From NCBI GenBank assembly GCA_027064085.1, contig JAMOQH010000084.1:1-44343 (forward strand): a DNA stretch of 44,343 nt. Direction: 5' to 3'. Positions within the stretch are counted from its first letter, which is position 1, and each line of letters begins with the position of its first letter. The position numbers and the translations under genes were made by a program. Source of the stretch: a bacterium (lineage in GTDB: Bacteria > UBP6 > JAFGXH01). The notes under the pieces are model-generated. The model searched no databases. It was not told the DNA's origin and was given only the letters and a program-made list of their open reading frames with translations. Shown here in pieces: positions 41,016 to 44,343 of the stretch.

Positions 41016-41319
41016 TTGCTTAATATTCTATATAGAACTAATAGTCTGGAGAAAATGTGTACATACAGACTATTCAAAAGCACAAAAGAAATATAGCGTT
41101 GATATAGCGACTAAAATTCATCAACGTATTGATGAAATTCAATCTGCTACTTCAGTTGAGATGTTAGTGCATTATAGTATTGGTCGATGTCATCAATTGG
41201 CAGGGAATCGTAAGGGTGAGTATGCAATGGATTTAGTACACCCTTATAGAATAGTTTTTGAACAAGTAGATGGGGAAATTGAAGTTGTTAAGATAATAAA
41301 AATTGAAGATTATCATTAA
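41016..41319 (+). pseudogene. higB: HigB/RelE-type toxin, frameshifted by a TACA duplication
   Basis: From TTG 41016 (GAGGTG five bases upstream) the frame reads MLNILYRTNSLEKMCT, the normal N-terminus of HigB-like mRNA interferases, then goes out of frame at TACATACA (41060-41067). Removing one TACA joins it to DYSKAQKKYSVDIATKIHQR and on to YAMDLVHPYRIVFEQVDGEI and the stop at 41319. The repaired protein would be about 99 residues, full length. A GTG at 41008 opens the second frame but gives an unrelated N-terminus (MKNCLIFYIELIVWRKCV) that lacks the first beta strand. The antitoxin behind it is intact. Confidence 0.8.
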
Positions 41320-41348
41320 TAATGCGTTTGATTCTAGGAGGGGACGAA

Positions 41349-42398
41349 ATGATGCATAGTAAAAAAACAATTGCAATTCCACCTGGTGCAACTATTAAGG
41401 AACAGTTAGAAACCAGAGGAATGAAGCAAAAGGAATTTGCAATAAGAATGGATTTATCAGAAAAACATGTTAGCAGATTAATTAATGGACAAGTTGAGTT
41501 GACTAAACCTGTAGCAATTAGATTAGAAGCTGTTTTAGGATTGCCAGCAAATTTTTGGAATAGTCTTGAATCAAATTATCGTGAAAAGCTTGCTCGAGTA
41601 ATAGATGAAAATGAGCTTGAAAAAGATGCACAAATAGCAAAACTATTTCCATATGCAAAGGTTGCAAAACTTGGATGGGTACCTGAAACTAGAAAAGCTG
41701 AAGAAAAAGCAATTCATTTAAGACGCTTTTTTGAAGTAGCTAAATTAGAATTACTAGAACTATTAAAGACACCTGGTATAGCATATAGAAAAGTAGGTTC
41801 AAATGGAACCGCTGATTATAGTCTTGCTATTTGGGCTCAAAAAGCCAAAGTAGATGCAAGAAATTATGAATTATCACCAATAAATATTAGTAAATTAGAA
41901 GAAGTTATTCCTACAATTAGAGAAATGACTCTTATGGAACCTAATGAGTTTTGCAAGGAGTTAATTCAAATACTATCAAAATGTGGTATAGCATTGGTAT
42001 TTTTACCTCATATAGGAGGATCATTTCTACATGGTGCAAGTTTTTATGATGGAAAACATATTGTGCTAGGATTAACAGTTAGAGGTAAGACTGCAGATAA
42101 GTTTTGGTTTAGTTTATTTCATGAATTATATCATATATTATCGGGTCATATAAATAATCCTGAAGGAACAAATGATATAGATGAGCAAGAAGCCGACAGT
42201 TATTCTAAAAATGTGTTAATCCCAAAAGAACGGTTTGATGAATTTAGAAGAAATGAATGTTATTCAAGAGAATGTATTATCCAATTTTCAAATGATGTTA
42301 ATATTTCTTCTGGGATTATATTGGGTAGATTACAGAAAGAAAACTATGTGCCTTATAATCGATATAATGATTTAAAGGAAAATTATGTTATTTCATAA
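41349..42398 (+). CDS. higA: HigA-type antitoxin fused to an ImmA/IrrE-like metallopeptidase
   Basis: The start is ATG 41349 (AGGAGGGG before it; ATG 41352 is equally possible). The N-terminal XRE/HigA helix-turn-helix (PGATIKEQLETRGMKQKEFA, then MDLSEKHVSRLINGQVELTK) should bind the two palindromes of the promoter. The C-terminal half is an ImmA/IrrE-type peptidase domain with His258-Glu-x2-His262 (SLFHELYHILSGHI) and a downstream Glu (DEQEADSYSKNVLIP). The 349-residue length is normal for this long HigA class. The peptidase may cleave the regulator itself or a partner repressor on stress. The neighbouring toxin gene is frameshifted, so the antitoxin may now be an orphan regulator. Confidence 0.9.
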   Translation: MMHSKKTIAIPPGATIKEQLETRGMKQKEFAIRMDLSEKHVSRLINGQVELTKPVAIRLEAVLGLPANFWNSLESNYREKLARVIDENELEKDAQIAKLFPYAKVAKLGWVPETRKAEEKAIHLRRFFEVAKLELLELLKTPGIAYRKVGSNGTADYSLAIWAQKAKVDARNYELSPINISKLEEVIPTIREMTLMEPNEFCKELIQILSKCGIALVFLPHIGGSFLHGASFYDGKHIVLGLTVRGKTADKFWFSLFHELYHILSGHINNPEGTNDIDEQEADSYSKNVLIPKERFDEFRRNECYSRECIIQFSNDVNISSGIILGRLQKENYVPYNRYNDLKENYVIS

Positions 42399-42473
42399 AT
42401 GGTACTATGTGTAACTGGAATATAGATATCTGAATTCAAATTATAAAAAGTATATATATAGATGGGAGAGCTT

Positions 42474-42912
42474 ATGAAATATATTCATTATATAGCAGCA
42501 GAAATGTATGGTTATAGTTATGGACGTTATGCAGATAAATTAGAAATTCGACATATAAGATTTACTAAAATTATGCCAAATACAATAAGAACAATGCAAA
42601 AGCAGAAAAAGAAAATTGGGATAATTCCAGATTGGCATCCAAACTAGAAGTAGAGATAGATGATATAGAAAAAATGAAGCAAGCACTTGATAGAGCAATT
42701 AAAATTGTGGATAATTCAAATGCAGGGGAAATATTTATTGCAGGTATTAAGCAATCAATTAAAAATGCTATGGATAAAGGACTAGACTAGTTACTGAATC
42801 AGATATTGATGCTTTAATATTACAAATTTGTTATAGAGTATCAGATTTTGGATTTTTGTTAAATGAAGAGGATAAATCTATAAGTGATTACGATGAATTA
42901 CTTAAAGCATAG
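42474..42912 (+). pseudogene. Unrecognised gene broken by frameshifts, including an ACTAG duplication
   Basis: GGGAGAG precedes ATG 42474, and the frame reads MKYIHYIAAEMYGYSYGRYA to IIPDWHPN and stops at 42647. A shifted frame from about 42575 gives NKNNAKAEKENWDNSRLASK, LEVEIDDIEKMKQALDRAIK and IKNAMDKGLD, stopping inside ACTAGACTAG (42781-42790). Removing one ACTAG connects it to LVTESDIDALILQICYRVSD, FGFLLNEEDKSISDYDELLK and the stop at 42912. The product is helical and soluble; I do not recognise it. The gene runs into the rhuM relic with a 9-bp gap, so the two were an operon. Confidence 0.55.
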
Positions 42913-42921
42913 AGGAGTATT

Positions 42922-43165
42922 ATGGACAACAAAACTGATATTTTAATTTATCAAACAGTAATATAAATATTGATGTTAGACTAGAAAATGAAGCTGTATG
43001 GATGACTCAAAAATAAATTGCAAAATTATATAAAAGAATCTAAGAACGATAAATGATCATATTAAAAATATTTATGAAGAGGGAGAATTATAAGAGAAAG
43101 CAACTATCCGGAAAAACCGGATAGTTCGAAACGAAGGCAACAGGAGAGTTCCTGAGAAAAATATA
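42922..43165 (+). pseudogene. Relic of a RhuM-family virulence/DNA-associated protein
   Basis: AGAGGAG precedes ATG 42922. Across several frames the sequence spells MDNKTDILIYQT, NINIDVRLENEAVWMTQK, IRTINDHIKNIYEEGEL and EKATIRKNRIVRNEGNRRVP, the N-terminal segment of RhuM-family proteins. At least three frame changes and stops interrupt it, and about two thirds of the gene is missing. An 8-bp perfect stem (CTATCCGG/CCGGATAG, 43104-43124) falls within the coding remnant. Confidence 0.75.
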
Positions 43166-43209
43166 GTTTGGAAAAAGATGATTTTCTTTAAGAGAATTGG
43201 GGGAATATA

Positions 43210-44058
43210 ATGACGGGAAATAATAAAAGTATGATATTTAACAGAATTACAGCTTTGATAATACTAATCGCAATTGCAGCAGTTTCGTTTGCTTATGTAT
43301 CTAAATTGGTGACTAAGCCAGAATTCAATGCGTCAACAATAGAATCTTTGGATGAAAAAAAAGAAACGGTTATGAAACTTGCAGTAGCAGCAGCTGCATC
43401 TTCTACAGCTTTATCGTTGATTCCTGGTGATACTGCTATGCCAGTTGCGAATCAAATTGCGAAGTTATCTTCATATTTCATTGTTATTCTTGCAGCAATT
43501 CTATTGGAGAAGATGTTAATTGCAGTAGTTGGCTATGTATCATTTACTTATATTATTCCATTTGCATGTTTTTTGGGGATTTTGTATGTGTATACTAAGA
43601 AAGAACTTTTATTGAATATGGCAATAAAACTAGCGATATTTGGAATTGTTATATTTCTAGCAATTCCGGCAAGTGTACAAGTAAGTAACTTAATGGACGA
43701 ATCATATCAAGTTTCATTAAATCAAAATTTAGAAGCTGTGGAACAAAGTGAAGAGTATATCGAAGAAAAAGATAATGAGACATCAGAAGAAGATAAAAAT
43801 TGGAAGGAAAAAATAGGTGGTTATGTATCTAAAGTTACTACTAAGGTTACTTCTAAAGTAGAGAATAAGCTGACTGAAACGGTTAACAAAGGAGAAGAAA
43901 TACTTGCTACATTTTTAGATGCTATTGCAGTTTTGATTATTACCTCATGTGTAGTTCCGATAGTTGTAATATTGATTTTTCTTGGGAGTGTAAAAATTTT
44001 ATTTGGTTTTGATGTTAAAGCGATATCTACCCTTTTTCAGAAAAATCGAATAAACTAG
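43210..44058 (+). CDS. Multi-pass membrane protein of unknown function
   Basis: A 282-residue protein with GGGGGAA before ATG 43210. Helices: an N-terminal one (ITALIILIAIAAVSFAYVSK), then after an extracytoplasmic loop (KLAVAAAASSTALSLIPGDT) a cluster (LSSYFIVILAAILLEKMLIA, YIIPFACFLGILYVYTKKEL, LAIFGIVIFLAIPASVQVSN), a long acidic then Lys/Thr-rich loop with coiled-coil character (190-240: SEEYIEEKDNETSEEDKNWK, VSKVTTKVTSKVENKLTETV), and a last helix (VLIITSCVVPIVVILIFLGS). Similar proteins occur in Clostridia as I recall, without a known role. It is a single-gene unit ending at repeat and terminator sequence. Confidence 0.75.
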   Translation: MTGNNKSMIFNRITALIILIAIAAVSFAYVSKLVTKPEFNASTIESLDEKKETVMKLAVAAAASSTALSLIPGDTAMPVANQIAKLSSYFIVILAAILLEKMLIAVVGYVSFTYIIPFACFLGILYVYTKKELLLNMAIKLAIFGIVIFLAIPASVQVSNLMDESYQVSLNQNLEAVEQSEEYIEEKDNETSEEDKNWKEKIGGYVSKVTTKVTSKVENKLTETVNKGEEILATFLDAIAVLIITSCVVPIVVILIFLGSVKILFGFDVKAISTLFQKNRIN

Positions 44059-44073
44059 TATTGTAATACAAAT

Positions 44074-44170
44074 GGGACCATGAAAGCTACTAAGAATAAC
44101 ACATTTCAAGAAAAGTATGATTTTTCAAAACTCAAACCATTGGTATAACTAAATTTCAGTTATTAATAAA
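44074..44170 (+). repeat. Degenerate A-type element
   Basis: GGGACCATGAAAGCTACTAA, AAGTATGATTTTTCAAAACT and ATTGGTATAACTAAATTTCA align by eye with the left end and interior of A copy 1 (24453-24540). The right end is lost. Confidence 0.5.
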
Positions 44171-44174
44171 CATA

Positions 44175-44204
44175 GAAGATAATTTCTAAAAGAATTATCT
44201 TTTC
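44175..44204 (+). terminator. Terminator after the unknown membrane protein
   Basis: GAAGATAATT (44175-44184), loop TCTAAAAG, AATTATCTTTTC. It is a third occurrence of this stem sequence in the window. Confidence 0.75.
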
Positions 44205-44305
44205 ATTTTTTTGATAAAATCTGACTGCACACTTTTGACTTCAGTCATGAGTTAAGTCAGAAAAAAAGTTTCTTTTTTTAAAATATTATAAAATAAAACC
44301 TTTAC

Positions 44306-44331
44306 AAAAACCAGCTCTGAACTGGTTTTTT
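44306..44331 (+). terminator. Rho-independent terminator at the window end
   Basis: AAAAACCAG, loop CTCTGAA, CTGGTTTTTT. With its A- and T-flanks it could serve either strand. The preceding 100 bases hold TGACTT...AAGTCA inverted repeats but no gene. Confidence 0.8.
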
Positions 44332-44343
44332 AAGCACATCCAT

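Noticed and set aside
41008-41319. GTG 41008 as the real start of the toxin
   Set aside because: The N-terminus in that frame is unrelated to HigB, while the TTG frame gives the expected YRTNSLEKMCT and joins by removal of one TACA.
43104-43124. Transcription terminator (perfect 8-bp stem with A5 loop)
   Set aside because: No T-run follows and the bases encode a recognisable RhuM segment (TIRKNRIV), so the stem is probably a coincidence of coding sequence.

Overview
The window is very A+T-rich, uses ATG, TTG and possibly GTG starts with strong AGGAGG-type ribosome binding sites, has lipoproteins with a Cys lipobox, and reads TGA as stop. With an aldehyde:ferredoxin oxidoreductase, an iron-type alcohol dehydrogenase, chemotaxis receptors and a thioredoxin-reductase/double-thioredoxin pair, it looks like the chromosome of an anaerobic, motile low-GC Gram-positive (Firmicutes-like) bacterium. 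I cannot name the species. No rRNA or tRNA gene was seen.

Layout. 1-10.4 kb is orderly housekeeping or metabolic sequence: the end of a chemoreceptor, an RND efflux pump with a lipoprotein adaptor, a convergent TetR regulator, and an alcohol dehydrogenase-AOR operon. 10.4-11.4 kb is a gene graveyard (fused AbiE antitoxin and toxin remnants, an antisense membrane-protein fragment). 11.5-14 kb is a compact operon: a RAYT/Y1-transposase-like protein that has lost its HUH motif, thioredoxin reductase, and a two-domain thioredoxin-like protein. 14.5-22.9 kb is a defence island: type I restriction-modification (hsdM, hsdS, a HEPN gene, an hsdS relic, hsdR) followed by a SIR2-domain protein.

23-44 kb is an accessory region of mostly single-gene units, each with its own promoter and separated by palindromic repeats. 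Intact or near-intact genes encode a PH-like/zinc-ribbon protein with an SPFH-SHOCT protein and a lipoprotein, a 31-residue membrane peptide, a DUF6508 protein, two nuclease-like proteins, a Tn916-type HTH protein, a diguanylate cyclase, a DUF1456 protein, a lipoprotein serpin, an AAA/DUF4143 ATPase, an HD-domain protein, a HigA-type antitoxin and an unknown membrane protein. Broken genes include a J-domain protein, two PDDEXK nucleases, a helicase tail, an IS1182-type transposase, HigB, RhuM and an unknown gene. Several breaks are single A-run changes or tandem micro-duplications (TACA x2, ACTAG x2), which suggests recent decay, phase variation or assembly error.

The most distinctive non-coding signal is a family of MITE/REP-like repeats. 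About 145-bp elements (A) have ends like GGTGCCAGGGAAGCCTCCGA, and longer elements (B, about 300 bp) share the same ends and carry the relic of a small Cys-rich ORF. They sit between genes, and one abuts the break point of the helicase remnant. Paired operator-like palindromes bracket two promoters (alcohol dehydrogenase/AOR and higBA), and a 67-bp promoter module is duplicated upstream of two unrelated genes 11 kb apart.
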